Shown here: positions 52,768 through 61,736 of the stretch, piece after piece | How positions within the stretch are numbered: position 1 is the first letter of the stretch | Layout of the letters: every line of letters begins with the position of its first letter | DNA from: Gemmatimonadota bacterium | Lineage (GTDB): Bacteria > Gemmatimonadota > Gemmatimonadetes > Longimicrobiales > Gaopeijiaceae | Direction of reading: 5' to 3' | Assembly (NCBI GenBank): GCA_007121455.1 | Contig: SKKN01000057.1 | Coordinates: 1-64,000 of the forward strand | Length of the DNA: 64,000 bases | Program-made: the position numbers and the translations under genes | Notes under the pieces: model-generated | Databases searched by the model: none | The model's input: the letters and a program-made list of their open reading frames with translations, nothing else | What the model was told of the DNA's origin: nothing

Positions 52768-53916
52768 ATGTGCCGTATGGATCGTACGCGGAAGGAGGGT
52801 GCCTCGCGGGGCGACCTCTCGCCCCAGCTCCGCACCTTGCTCGACGCTTTTGAGGAACGAAGGCGGCCGGCCCTCGCCCGTGCCATCTCCATCGTCGAGG
52901 ACGAGCGCACCGGGTTCCAGGATCTGCTCGACGCTCTCCTCCGGGTGGATGGACGAGGGGGAGCGCGAGTCGGCGTGACTGGCCCACCGGGTGCCGGAAA
53001 GTCGAGTCTTCTGGCCGCTCTCTCGAAAGTGTGCCGCGAAGCGGACGAAGATGTGGGGGTCGTGGCGGTCGACCCCACGTCGCCCTTTTCCGGAGGCGCA
53101 CTCCTGGGAGACCGGATCCGGATGAACGACATCGCGATGGATCCGGGGATCTTCATCCGGTCGATGGCGAGCCGCGGGTCTCTCGGGGGATTGGCGACGA
53201 CTACGAAGGAAGTAGTGGACGTGATGGACGCGTTCGGGTTCCCTCGCCTCTTCATCGAAACGGTGGGGGTGGGTCAGGCGGAGCTCGAGATCGCGGCAGC
53301 TGCGGACACTGTGGTCGTGGTTCTCGTCCCGGAGTCCGGGGACGGGATCCAGGCCATGAAGGCCGGCCTCATGGAGATCGCGGACATCTTCGTGGTGAAC
53401 AAGGCGGACCGACCCGGGGCGGATCGCCTTCAGAAGGAGATCGCGCTGGCGCTTCAGCTCCGGCAGGGCCAGGCGATGAAGCAGGTGCCGGCGCACCACG
53501 GCGTCGATCGCTCACGCATCGGCGGGAAGAAGACCCCTCGAGCGGAGTCGGCGCCCGCCGAAGCGACTGAGTCCGAGACCTGGAAGATCCCGATTCTTCC
53601 CACCATCGCGCAGACGGGCGAAGGCGTTCCCGAGCTCCTCGAGGCGCTCGACGAGCACCGGGGCTACCTCGAGCGGTCGGGGGAGCTGAAGCGGAGGCGT
53701 CGTGAGCGCGCCCGCCGAAGAGTTCGCGACGTGGTGGAGCGGGAACTCCGCCGGCTGGCGAGGGCCCAGATCCGGGACGACGATGCGCTCGAGAAGGATC
53801 TGGACCGAATCGTCGAGGGAGACGCGACTCCCTACACCGTCGCCCGCCGGGTCCTCGAACAGCTGACTCCCGAGGAAGGCGCGGCTCGACTCCCGGCGGA
53901 TGAGCCCCGAGCATGA
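52768..53916 (+). CDS. meaB: MeaB-type GTPase, methylmalonyl-CoA mutase chaperone
   Basis: A G3E-family GTPase that protects methylmalonyl-CoA mutase and helps load its B12 cofactor (older name ArgK). The P-loop is GVTGPPGAGKSS (about residue 70), with DPTSPFSGGALLGDRIRM and FIETVGVGQAE (Walker B and switch region) and VVNKADRPGAD (NKxD) further on. About 382 residues; the MeaB C-terminus is present. ATG 52768 or ATG 52777 are possible starts; neither has a clear ribosome site. The mutase catalytic gene lies 6 kb away at 60009. Confidence 0.88.
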   Translation: MCRMDRTRKEGASRGDLSPQLRTLLDAFEERRRPALARAISIVEDERTGFQDLLDALLRVDGRGGARVGVTGPPGAGKSSLLAALSKVCREADEDVGVVAVDPTSPFSGGALLGDRIRMNDIAMDPGIFIRSMASRGSLGGLATTTKEVVDVMDAFGFPRLFIETVGVGQAELEIAAAADTVVVVLVPESGDGIQAMKAGLMEIADIFVVNKADRPGADRLQKEIALALQLRQGQAMKQVPAHHGVDRSRIGGKKTPRAESAPAEATESETWKIPILPTIAQTGEGVPELLEALDEHRGYLERSGELKRRRRERARRRVRDVVERELRRLARAQIRDDDALEKDLDRIVEGDATPYTVARRVLEQLTPEEGAARLPADEPRA

Positions 53917-53931
53917 CGTGGTTTCGTCATG
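53912..53931 (+). terminator. Hairpin at the end of meaB
   Basis: CATGACG (53912-53918) pairs with CGTCATG (53925-53931) around TGGTTT. The meaB stop TGA falls inside the stem. There is no T-run, so termination is only possible, not shown. Confidence 0.3.
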
Positions 53932-53944
53932 AAGGAGCATTCGC

Positions 53945-53974
53945 TTGACGGACCCGTGCCCCTTTCGGTATACG
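53945..53974 (+). promoter_or_regulatory. Candidate promoter of bioB
   Basis: TTGACG (53945-53950), 18 bases, TATACG (53969-53974), giving a leader of about 108 nt. The leader holds a CTGCC...GGCAG stem near 53976-53994. I see no classical BirA operator. Confidence 0.55.
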
Positions 53975-54088
53975 TCCTGCCAAGCTGCCCGGCAGCCGCC
54001 ACCGAGTCGAAGGTCCCGGCAGGCTCATGATTCGCCGGGCCGGTGATCCCGTACCTCCCTCGAACCTGACCCAGGAAGCGCCTGAGCG

Positions 54089-55099
54089 ATGCCCCAGATT
54101 CGGACGGATTGGAAGCGAGAAGAAGTGGAGCGGATCTACCATATCCCGCTCCTGGAACTCATCCATCAGGCGGCGACGGTCCACCGGGAGTTTCACGAGA
54201 CCGGCGAGGTGCAGGTGTGCACCCTGCTGTCGATCAAGACCGGAGCCTGTCCCGAAGACTGCGGGTACTGTCCGCAGTCCGCGCACCACAACACCGACCT
54301 CGAGCCGAGTCGAATGCTGGACGCCGATGAGATCCTCACGGCCGCCGGCGCGGCGAAGGCTTCGGGCAGCACTCGGTTCTGCATGGGGGCTGCCTGGCGT
54401 TGCGCCCGTACGAACAGCGAGTTCGATCATGTGCTCGACATGATCCGGGGAGTGACCGACCTCGGCCTGGAGGTCTGCTGCACGCTCGGCATGCTCACCG
54501 ACGAGCAGGCCGGAAAGCTGAAAGACGCGGGCCTCTACGCGTACAACCACAACCTCGACACGAGCGAGCGCTTCTACAACCGGATCATTTCGACGCGTAC
54601 CTACCAGGATCGGCTCGACACTCTGGAGACCGTCCGGAGCCATGACATCTCGGTCTGCTGCGGTGGGATCGTGGGGATGGGCGAAACCGACGAGGATCGG
54701 ATCGACCTGCTCCATACCCTCGCGACACAGCCGCAGCATCCGGAATCGGTGCCGATCAACGCTTTGATCGCGGTGAAGGGCACACCGCTCGAGGGGCAGC
54801 CCAAGGTCCCCTCGTGGGAAATGGCGCGGATGGTCGCCGCCGCTCGGATCCTGATGCCGGCCGCGATGGTCCGGCTTTCCGCGGGCCGGGTGGACATGAG
54901 TCTGGAGGCGCAGGCGCTGTGCTTCATGGCAGGAGCGAACTCGATCTTCACGGGCGAGAAGCTCCTCACCACGGCGAACAATCCGATGGACGAGGATCAG
55001 CGGATGTTCGAGATCCTCGGGCTCAAGGCCAGGAGGGCATTCAAGGATGCTCGCCCCGAGCATCTCCCGGAGGGGGTACTCGCAGCGGAGGCTACGTGA
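54089..55099 (+). CDS. bioB: Biotin synthase
   Basis: A radical-SAM enzyme inserting sulfur into dethiobiotin. The 4Fe-4S motif is CPEDCGYC (about residues 53-60), with the 2Fe-2S ligands around FCMGAAWR, GLEVCCTLGML and VCCGGIVGMGE, and NHNLDTSERFY typical of BioB. 336 residues. The start is ATG 54089. It faces the rest of the bio genes on the other strand, and its last 8 nt overlap the end of bioA. Confidence 0.95.
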   Translation: MPQIRTDWKREEVERIYHIPLLELIHQAATVHREFHETGEVQVCTLLSIKTGACPEDCGYCPQSAHHNTDLEPSRMLDADEILTAAGAAKASGSTRFCMGAAWRCARTNSEFDHVLDMIRGVTDLGLEVCCTLGMLTDEQAGKLKDAGLYAYNHNLDTSERFYNRIISTRTYQDRLDTLETVRSHDISVCCGGIVGMGETDEDRIDLLHTLATQPQHPESVPINALIAVKGTPLEGQPKVPSWEMARMVAAARILMPAAMVRLSAGRVDMSLEAQALCFMAGANSIFTGEKLLTTANNPMDEDQRMFEILGLKARRAFKDARPEHLPEGVLAAEAT

Positions 55100-56384
55100 C
55101 CTCCTGAACGAGCGCTTCGATCCCGACGTACATGGACTCCCGTTCCTCCTCAGTGAGGGAGTACGGGGGCATCACGTACAGGGTGTTGCCCAGCGGTCGT
55201 AGGAGCAGGCCCCGATCGAGGGTCAATCGTTTGATCTGATCCCCGACACGGTTCAGGTAGCCGCCCTCTTCTTCCGTCCTCACGTCGAAAGCCGCGATCG
55301 TGCCCATCACCCGGTGGCGCGTCGTGTCCTCCGGGTCGAGGCGCGCCAGGAAGCCCCGATGGTGCTCTTCCATTCCGGAGAAGACCGGCTCGTTCTCAGC
55401 CATGAGTTCGAGGGAGGCGAGGGCCGCGGCACATCCGATCGGGTTCGCGGTGTAGCTGTGACCGTGCCAGAAGGTCCTCTCGGGGCCGGCGCCTGTGAAC
55501 GCCTCGTAAATGCGGGAGGTGGCGACCGTGGCTGCGAGGGGGACGAACCCCCCCGTGATTCCTTTCGCGAGGCAAATCAGATCGGGCTCTACGCCCGCCC
55601 TGCGGCAGGCGAACCAGTCGCCGGTTCTCCCGAAGCCCGTCATCACCTCGTCGAAGATGAGAAGCGTCCCGAATCGGCTCTGGACGGCGGCGAGCTTCTG
55701 GAGGAACGCCTCGCGACAGACCCTCATACCGCCTGCGCCCTGGACCAGCGGCTCGACGATGATCGCGGCATGTCGCCCGGGCGCCTCGGTGAGGAGCGCT
55801 TCGATTCGGCTGATCGTCTCGTCTTCGCGCTGCTCCACGCTCGCATCTCCCATCCAGGTCGCCGGATACGGTACATGGTCCACATCGAAGAGGAGTTCCC
55901 CGAACGCATCGGTGAAGAGAGAGCGGGCGCCCGCCGACATCGCCCCGAATGTGTCGCCGTGATACGCACCGTCGAACGCGATGAACGAGGTCCGCCGCTC
56001 CCCCTGATTCCTCCAGAACTGGAGCGCCATCTTGAGCGCCACTTCGACGGAGGTCGACCCATCGTCCGAATAGAAGACCCGCGAGAGCGGTCCGGGAAGT
56101 TGATCGGTGAGCGCCCGCGCGAGGCGCTCGGCAGGTTCGTGCGTGAATCCCGCGAACAGCACGTGCTCGAGGCGCTCGGCCTGCTCATGGATTGCATCGG
56201 CGATCCGTAGGTTCCCGTGCCCGTGGAGGTTCACCCACCAGCTCGAGATGCAATCCAGGATGATGCGGCCGTCTTCCAGCTCGAGGGTCGTCCCTCGGCC
56301 CCGGACGACTTTCGGGGGTGGGGCCTGGCCTTCCGTGATGGAGAAAGGGTACCAGAGGTTCGGATGGGCTCGGTTCTTGTTCAA
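55092..56384 (-). CDS. bioA: Adenosylmethionine-8-amino-7-oxononanoate aminotransferase
   Basis: PLP aminotransferase making 7,8-diaminopelargonate with S-adenosylmethionine as amino donor. Landmarks are ISSWWVNLHGHGN (about 46-58), FYSDDGSTSVEVALKMA (about 104-120), FDEVMTGFGRTGDWFA (about 242-257) and the PLP Lys in LAKGITGGFVPLAAT (about 272). 430 residues, normal. It is the last gene of the minus-strand bio unit, 17 nt after bioD. Confidence 0.94.
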   Translation of the reverse strand: MNKNRAHPNLWYPFSITEGQAPPPKVVRGRGTTLELEDGRIILDCISSWWVNLHGHGNLRIADAIHEQAERLEHVLFAGFTHEPAERLARALTDQLPGPLSRVFYSDDGSTSVEVALKMALQFWRNQGERRTSFIAFDGAYHGDTFGAMSAGARSLFTDAFGELLFDVDHVPYPATWMGDASVEQREDETISRIEALLTEAPGRHAAIIVEPLVQGAGGMRVCREAFLQKLAAVQSRFGTLLIFDEVMTGFGRTGDWFACRRAGVEPDLICLAKGITGGFVPLAATVATSRIYEAFTGAGPERTFWHGHSYTANPIGCAAALASLELMAENEPVFSGMEEHHRGFLARLDPEDTTRHRVMGTIAAFDVRTEEEGGYLNRVGDQIKRLTLDRGLLLRPLGNTLYVMPPYSLTEEERESMYVGIEALVQEVT

Positions 56385-56401
56385 GAAGGACGCTCCTGAG
56401 A

Positions 56402-57028
56402 TTACACGTTGAGCTCGAGGCGGCGGAACGCATCGAGGAGCGCGGCTCGATTCACCGACTCGAGACGAGGGATTCGTCCGAGGATCGGAACCTGAGCGTA
56501 CCGTTCGATGGCTCTCTCATTGCTTTCATGTGGTGCGCCGTTGAGAACGACCCCGAGGAGGGGGATCGAACGGCGTCGGATCTCCGCGATGGAAAGGAGG
56601 GTGTGGTTCAACGTCCCGAGCCCCGTGCGTGCCGTGAGAACCACCGGAAAGCTCAGGCGCTCGATGAGGTCAGCGACGAGGGCGCTCTCGTTCAGCGGCA
56701 CGAGGAGGCCTCCTGCCCCTTCGATCACCACCGCTCGGTCGCGGGGGAGGGAAGTGCGAACGATTCGATCCAGGTCGATCGCCGTCCCGTCCAGTTCGGC
56801 CGCAGCGTGGGGTGAGGCGGGTGTCCTCAGACGGTAGACCTCCGGGATGAGCCGTGATTCTGGAATCTCCGTCCAGCTCCTCACCTGCTCGGTATCCGTG
56901 GCCGGTTCCGTACCTGCTTGCACCGGCTTCCAGTAGCACGCTTCGAGCCCGACGACGAGGGCTGCGCTCACGACCGTCTTTCCGACGTCCGTATCCGTGC
57001 CGGAAACGAAGATGCGGGAGGGGATCAA
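56402..57028 (-). CDS. bioD: Dethiobiotin synthetase
   Basis: Closes the ureido ring using CO2 and ATP. The P-loop is SGTDTDVGKTVVSAAL (about residues 7-22), with the substrate segment YWKPVQAGTE near 32-41 and EGAGGLLVPLNE near 106-117. TTG 57028 shares TTGA with the bioC stop and leaves a 208-residue protein, normal for BioD; the open frame upstream of it is shadow sequence over bioC. Confidence 0.9.
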   Translation of the reverse strand: MIPSRIFVSGTDTDVGKTVVSAALVVGLEACYWKPVQAGTEPATDTEQVRSWTEIPESRLIPEVYRLRTPASPHAAAELDGTAIDLDRIVRTSLPRDRAVVIEGAGGLLVPLNESALVADLIERLSFPVVLTARTGLGTLNHTLLSIAEIRRRSIPLLGVVLNGAPHESNERAIERYAQVPILGRIPRLESVNRAALLDAFRRLELNV

Positions 57029-57891
57029 GGTCGAGGATCCGTCCAGGGGAGTGCGTCCTCTCCCGGACCGGAGAGCGGCCGTGCGGCCAGCAGGAAAAGC
57101 ACCTGATAGGTGATTCGAGCCGGGCCATCGGTCCTCCTCTCCCAGGCGCGGAGGAGTCGCCGCATCGAGCCTGTGGAAAGCGGCTCCCGCGATGACCCGG
57201 CTGCCGCCCCCATACGCTTCAGGTGAATGAGGAAGTCGAGGGGACTTCGGAACGTCTCCGTGAAGGATGCCTCGGTCCACTCCACGTCGAGGTGCGCGGA
57301 TGTAAGGCCGGCAGCAAGTTCGGATGCTTCCGGGAGAGGCGCACCTGTGAACGGCTCTCGGGCTTCATCGCATGCTCGGCGCCACTCCGGAAAGCTGGCG
57401 GCCGTGGGCACGGAGGCGAGGAGGATTCCGCCGGGCCGGAGCGACCGGGCGAGGCGTCGGAGGCCGGCCGCCGGGTCCTTGAACCACTGAGCCACGAAGG
57501 CAGCCACGATCAGCGCGTACTCGTCTCCCCCGCGCCAGAATTCGGCGTCGGCCGTGAACGCGGAAACGTGCGTGCTCCGCCGAGACGCGACGGACTCGGC
57601 GCAGTAGCGTACCATTCCCTCGGAGAGGTCCGTGAGATGGACCGTCCTGTCGGGAAAGATCGAACAGAGCCCTTCGCTCACGAATCCTGTCCCGCACCCG
57701 ACCTCGAGGATGGGGCCCGGAGGAAGTGCGCCGGCCCGGAGGTTCAGGAAGGCGACGAGCCGCTGCGCCGCCTCCTTCTGGACTCCTGCGTTGTCCTGGT
57801 AGTATTCCGCACCGCGCCCGAACGCTCCGGCCACTTCGGACTCCGGAGGCGCTTGGGGATGGGGAGGGGCCGCGGCTCTGCCCTTCTTCAC
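57025..57891 (-). CDS. bioC: Malonyl-ACP O-methyltransferase BioC
   Basis: Methylates malonyl-ACP to disguise it for fatty-acid chain extension toward pimelate. The SAM motif is ILEVGCGTGFVSEGL (about residues 54-68); LTDLSEGMVRYC and LRPGGILLASVPTA follow. GTG 57891 overlaps the bioH stop (GTGA), giving 288 residues. Identification rests on the methyltransferase fold plus its place between bioH and bioD. Confidence 0.88.
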   Translation of the reverse strand: MKKGRAAAPPHPQAPPESEVAGAFGRGAEYYQDNAGVQKEAAQRLVAFLNLRAGALPPGPILEVGCGTGFVSEGLCSIFPDRTVHLTDLSEGMVRYCAESVASRRSTHVSAFTADAEFWRGGDEYALIVAAFVAQWFKDPAAGLRRLARSLRPGGILLASVPTAASFPEWRRACDEAREPFTGAPLPEASELAAGLTSAHLDVEWTEASFTETFRSPLDFLIHLKRMGAAAGSSREPLSTGSMRRLLRAWERRTDGPARITYQVLFLLAARPLSGPGEDALPWTDPRP

Positions 57892-58562
57892 GATGTCGAC
57901 TCCGCCAGAACGTGGTCGAGGAGTCTCCGGCACGCGCCCATGTGGGTGAAGGGAAGCGCATGTCCGGCTCCTTCGACCGCTGAGAACCGTGCACGCTCGG
58001 GAAGCGCCGCGTGAAGTCTCTTGCCCGATGCCTCGGGAACGATCCGGTCGCGGCGCCCGTGGAGCACGAGGATGGATCGAGCGTGCCTCATCCGGTCCGG
58101 ATGGGCGCGTCCCCGGTCGAGAAGCTCGAGGTCGTCGTGAAGCCGGCCCACCGAGGGCTGAGAAGGTGCCGGGGCCCGCACGGTCCCGCAGCGCTCCCAG
58201 AAGTCGGTAAGGACGGAATCCGGACGGAGGCGAAGCCGGCGCCTCATTCGCTCCACCACCCGTCGGGAGCGGGCGGCGGACCCGTCCTCGGGGTGGAATC
58301 GCAGGAAGCAGGAGAAGAGGACGACGACGTCCGCCCGCTCGAGCAGGTGGGGTGGGCAGAAGAGAAGCCCCATGGAATGCACGAGCAGGATGCGGGTCCC
58401 CGATGGCTCGGCTCCCCAGCCCGCTTCCCCTGGAGTCCCGAAATATCCGCGGTCTGCAGCGCTGAACCGAGCCCGACCCTTCCATTCCTGCCTCCAACCG
58501 TCCCAGCAGGAGCGATCGAAGCCCCATCCGTGCACCGCCGCGATCTCGAGGTGCGTGCTCAT
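57888..58562 (-). CDS. bioH: Alpha/beta hydrolase, BioH-like
   Basis: A 224-residue hydrolase that probably removes the methyl ester from pimeloyl-ACP, ending the disguised extension started by BioC. The nucleophile Ser is in LLVHSMGLLF (about 80), the Asp in LHGRRDRIVPE (about 175) and the His in GAGHALPF (about 204). Sequence likeness to E. coli BioH is limited, and other gatekeeper esterases (BioG, BioK, BioJ) are possible; the role is inferred from the bio operon. ATG 58562 shares ATGA with the bioF stop. Confidence 0.8.
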   Translation of the reverse strand: MSTHLEIAAVHGWGFDRSCWDGWRQEWKGRARFSAADRGYFGTPGEAGWGAEPSGTRILLVHSMGLLFCPPHLLERADVVVLFSCFLRFHPEDGSAARSRRVVERMRRRLRLRPDSVLTDFWERCGTVRAPAPSQPSVGRLHDDLELLDRGRAHPDRMRHARSILVLHGRRDRIVPEASGKRLHAALPERARFSAVEGAGHALPFTHMGACRRLLDHVLAESTS

Positions 58563-59770
58563 TTCCTGCGGGCCTGGTCCCGGTACCGGCGAAGAGCCGC
58601 TACGAGTTGCGAGATCTGCTCCGGGGTGTGCAGGCGGTTGATCGTCAGCCGGAGGCGGGACGAGCCGGTGGGCACGGTAGGAGGCCGGATGGCAACCGCG
58701 AGGATGCCTTCCGAGTGGAGAAATCTCGCGCACGAGAGAGCGTCATCTTCGCCCTCCATCGGGATCGGGACGATTTGGGAATCGGAGGGCGCAGTGTCGA
58801 ATCCGGCGTTCCTGAGCGCGTCGTGGGCGTTCCGGATCCGCTCCTGGAATCGGTCCTGCCGCAGCTCCCCCGACGTGATTTTCTCCAGCGCGGCACGTAC
58901 GGCTCCGAGCACCGGAGGAGGTGGGGCCGTGCTGTAGATGAAGCCGCCACAGAAGTTCACGAGATGGGACCGGAGTGACGTTCCACACGCCACGAAGGCA
59001 CCGGAACTTCCAAATGCCTTTCCAAAGGTGCCCAGGACCAGGTCGATCCTGGGGTGGGCGGGTGCGAGGCCCTCCCCGTCCGACCCCCAGACCCCCACGG
59101 CGTGTGCATCGTCCACCATCAACAGCGCGTCGTTCCGATCGGCGAGGTCGCAAATCGCCTCCAGTGGGGCCCGATCGCCGTCCATGCTGAAGATCGACTC
59201 GGTGACGATGAGCGCGGGTCCCCGGCTCCCCTTCCCATGCCGTTCGATGAGCCATCCGAGGTGGTCGGGGTCGTTGTGCCGAAACCGAAGGAGCTTGGCG
59301 CGGCTCGCGAGTGCCCCTTGAAGGATGCTGTGATGCGCGTGGCGGTCGGTGAAGATCAGCCCCTTCCGATTCGCGATCGCGGGGAGAATCGATACGTTGG
59401 CCTGAAACCCCGAGCTGAACAGCAGCGCGGCCTCACGATTCGCAAAGCGCGCCAGGCCCCTCTCGAGGCTGTCATGGATCTCCAGGCCTCCGGCGATCAG
59501 GCGGGAGCCGGTGGCACCCGCGCCGTGTGTTTCGGCGTACCGGATCGCCCCGTCGACGACCCCTCGGTCTCGGGAAAGGCCCAGGTAGTCGTTGGAGCAG
59601 AAATCCAGGAAGGTCCGACCCTCCTGCGTCCGGTAGGGCGGGTCCGAAGCGGTCACGGTCCGGTCCGTGCTTCGTAGCCGGCGGGTCCTCACCCGCTCGG
59701 CGAGCCCCTTGTCGAACTGCTGGGCTCGAGACGTGCTGCCGGGTTCCACTGATCCCTTCTCCTGATCCAA
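58559..59770 (-). CDS. bioF: 8-amino-7-oxononanoate synthase
   Basis: PLP enzyme condensing pimeloyl-ACP and alanine. Landmarks are FCSNDYLGLSRD (about 57-68), GAGATGSRLIAGG (about 83-95), DDAHAVGVWG (about 219-228) and the PLP Lys in LGTFGKAFGSSGAF (about 252). 403 residues from TTG 59770; GTG 59749 with GGAGAAGG before it is an alternative start. It is first in the bioF-H-C-D-A unit. Confidence 0.93.
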   Translation of the reverse strand: MDQEKGSVEPGSTSRAQQFDKGLAERVRTRRLRSTDRTVTASDPPYRTQEGRTFLDFCSNDYLGLSRDRGVVDGAIRYAETHGAGATGSRLIAGGLEIHDSLERGLARFANREAALLFSSGFQANVSILPAIANRKGLIFTDRHAHHSILQGALASRAKLLRFRHNDPDHLGWLIERHGKGSRGPALIVTESIFSMDGDRAPLEAICDLADRNDALLMVDDAHAVGVWGSDGEGLAPAHPRIDLVLGTFGKAFGSSGAFVACGTSLRSHLVNFCGGFIYSTAPPPPVLGAVRAALEKITSGELRQDRFQERIRNAHDALRNAGFDTAPSDSQIVPIPMEGEDDALSCARFLHSEGILAVAIRPPTVPTGSSRLRLTINRLHTPEQISQLVAALRRYRDQARRK

Positions 59771-60008
59771 TCTCGCCGCCCCGGATCGGAGCGGCCGGTG
59801 TGCCTACGATGCTACGATGCACCCGGGGATGCCAACCTGACTAAGAGGAGCAATTCGGACCGTCCTGTAAAGCTCCGGGGAGTCTGCTGAGGCAAGGCTT
59901 CCGGGAGGTCCGGGTGTCGCCACCCGGTTCCACGATGCGTTGACACTCCGTTCCCGCAACGGACATCTTTGGAGAGTGTTCGACCGTCTTTCCCGAGGAG
60001 AAGAGTTC
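59771..60008. other. Divergent control region between bioF and mcm
   Basis: This 238-nt region serves bioF to the left and mcm to the right. The right side has a good promoter. On the left I see only a weak pair, TTGGCA (minus strand, near 59838) with TAGCAT, and a tandem TACGATGC repeat (near 59814-59820). No known biotin-repressor site is visible. Confidence 0.4.
59940..59969 (+). promoter_or_regulatory. Candidate promoter of methylmalonyl-CoA mutase gene
   Basis: TTGACA (59940-59945), 18 bases, CATCTT (59964-59969), with a leader of about 33 nt; GAGGAG lies eight bases before the ATG. Confidence 0.5.
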
Positions 60009-61736
60009 ATGCCCCCGATCGATCAGGAACTGCTCGCACCGTCGGAGTTGGCCGAGACGATCCGTCGGAAGGAGAAGGAGCTCGAGGAGCTCCGGGAGCG
60101 CCTCGCCACCTGGACCGAGAAGTACGAGGCCCTTCCCCAACGGGACGACACCCTCTTTACCTCGATCTCCGGACGGGAAATCGAGCCGCTCTATACCGCG
60201 CTCGACCGGCTCGAAGCCGCTTCGGACGTCGAGGGACTCGGACTTCCGGGAGAATACCCGTTCACTCGGGGTCCGTACACCACGATGTACCGGACCCGGC
60301 TCTGGACGATGCGACAGTTTGCCGGATTCGCCACGGCGCACGATACGAACCGGCGATACAAGTACCTGCTGGAGAACGGCCAGACCGGGCTCTCCGTCGC
60401 CTTCGATTTCCCCACCCTCATGGGGTACGATTCCGATCATCCGCGCTCCCTCGGCGAGGTCGGCGTCTGCGGCGTGGCGATCTCCTCGCTCGAGGACATG
60501 GAGACCCTCTTCGACGGAATCCCACTCGATCAGGTCTCCGTCTCCATGACGATCAACGGACCCGCGATCATCCTCTTCTGTTTCTACGTCGCGGCGGCGG
60601 AGCGGCAGGGGGTCTCCCCGGAGAAGCTTCGCGGCACCGTTCAAAACGACATCCTGAAGGAGTACCAGGCCCAGCACGCATGGGTCTATCCGCCCGAACC
60701 TGCCCTCCGCCTGATCGTGGATATGTTCGAGTGGTGCTCTGAGAATACGCCCAGGTACAACCCGATCTCCATCTCCGGCTATCACATCCGGGAGGCCGGC
60801 GCCACGGCGGGGCAGGAGCTGGCTTTCACCCTGAGAAATGGTCTGGAGTATGTGGAGCGGGGTGTCGCCAGAGGATTGGATGTGGACGCATTCGCGCCCC
60901 GTCTATCCTTCTTCTTCGACGTCCACAACGACTTCTTCGAGGAGATCGCCAAGTTCCGTGCCGCGCGCCGAATCTGGGCACGGCACCTGAAGGAACGGTA
61001 CGGCGCCAAGAACCCGGAGTCATGGCGCCTGCGGACCCACGCGCAGACCGCCGGCGTGACCCTCACGGCCCAGCAGCCGGAAAACAACATCGTGCGGGTG
61101 GCGTATCAAGCCATGGCTGCGGTGCTCGGCGGCACCCAGTCCCTCCATACGAATTCGATGGATGAGACCCTGGCGCTCCCGACCGAGAAAGCGGTCAGGA
61201 TCGCGCTCCGGACCCAGCAGGTCCTGGCGTATGAGACGGGGGTTCCGAACACCACCGATCCGCTGGCGGGATCCTACTACGTCGAGACGTTGACGGATCA
61301 ACTCGAGGCGGAGGCGGAGGCGATCTTCCGCGAGATCGATGATCTCGGAGGCGTCGTACCCGGAATCGAATCGGGCTGGTTCCAGAGCCAGATCGCGCGC
61401 TCGGCGATGCGACAGCAGGAGGAGATGGAGGCGCAGGAACGCGTCGTCGTCGGGGTGAATCGCTTCACCGAGGGCTCCGACGGAATCGAGATCGATACGC
61501 TCCGCATCGACGAGGATGTCGAGGAAAGACAGAAGGCTGCCATGGCCGCGATGCGGAAGCGCAGGGATGCGGCCGAAGTCGAGCGCACGCTGTCCGCCCT
61601 CACGGACGCCGCACGGGCGGGTGAAAATGTGGTGCCGCGGATTCTGGACTGTGCCCGAGCCTACTGCACCCTGTACGAGATCCGCCATGCGATGGAGGAG
61701 GTTTTCGGCGCGTTCAAGGAACCCGTGTTCTTCTGA
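60009..61736 (+). CDS. Methylmalonyl-CoA mutase catalytic subunit (no B12 domain)
   Basis: A 575-residue B12-dependent acyl-CoA mutase chain. The barrel domain shows [27 protein letters not shown] (split: [11 protein letters not shown] and [11 protein letters not shown]), [22 protein letters not shown], and [20 protein letters not shown]-like text ([12 protein letters not shown]), all typical of methylmalonyl-CoA and related mutases. The C-terminal cobalamin-binding domain is missing, so a separate small subunit must exist outside the window. The related isobutyryl-CoA mutase IcmA is possible. ATG 60009; the upstream open frame to 59940 is not conserved. It overlaps the next gene's end by 23 nt, converging. 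Confidence 0.88.
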   Translation: MPPIDQELLAPSELAETIRRKEKELEELRERLATWTEKYEALPQRDDTLFTSISGREIEPLYTALDRLEAASDVEGLGLPGEYPFTRGPYTTMYRTRLWTMRQFAGFATAHDTNRRYKYLLENGQTGLSVAFDFPTLMGYDSDHPRSLGEVGVCGVAISSLEDMETLFDGIPLDQVSVSMTINGPAIILFCFYVAAAERQGVSPEKLRGTVQNDILKEYQAQHAWVYPPEPALRLIVDMFEWCSENTPRYNPISISGYHIREAGATAGQELAFTLRNGLEYVERGVARGLDVDAFAPRLSFFFDVHNDFFEEIAKFRAARRIWARHLKERYGAKNPESWRLRTHAQTAGVTLTAQQPENNIVRVAYQAMAAVLGGTQSLHTNSMDETLALPTEKAVRIALRTQQVLAYETGVPNTTDPLAGSYYVETLTDQLEAEAEAIFREIDDLGGVVPGIESGWFQSQIARSAMRQQEEMEAQERVVVGVNRFTEGSDGIEIDTLRIDEDVEERQKAAMAAMRKRRDAAEVERTLSALTDAARAGENVVPRILDCARAYCTLYEIRHAMEEVFGAFKEPVFF

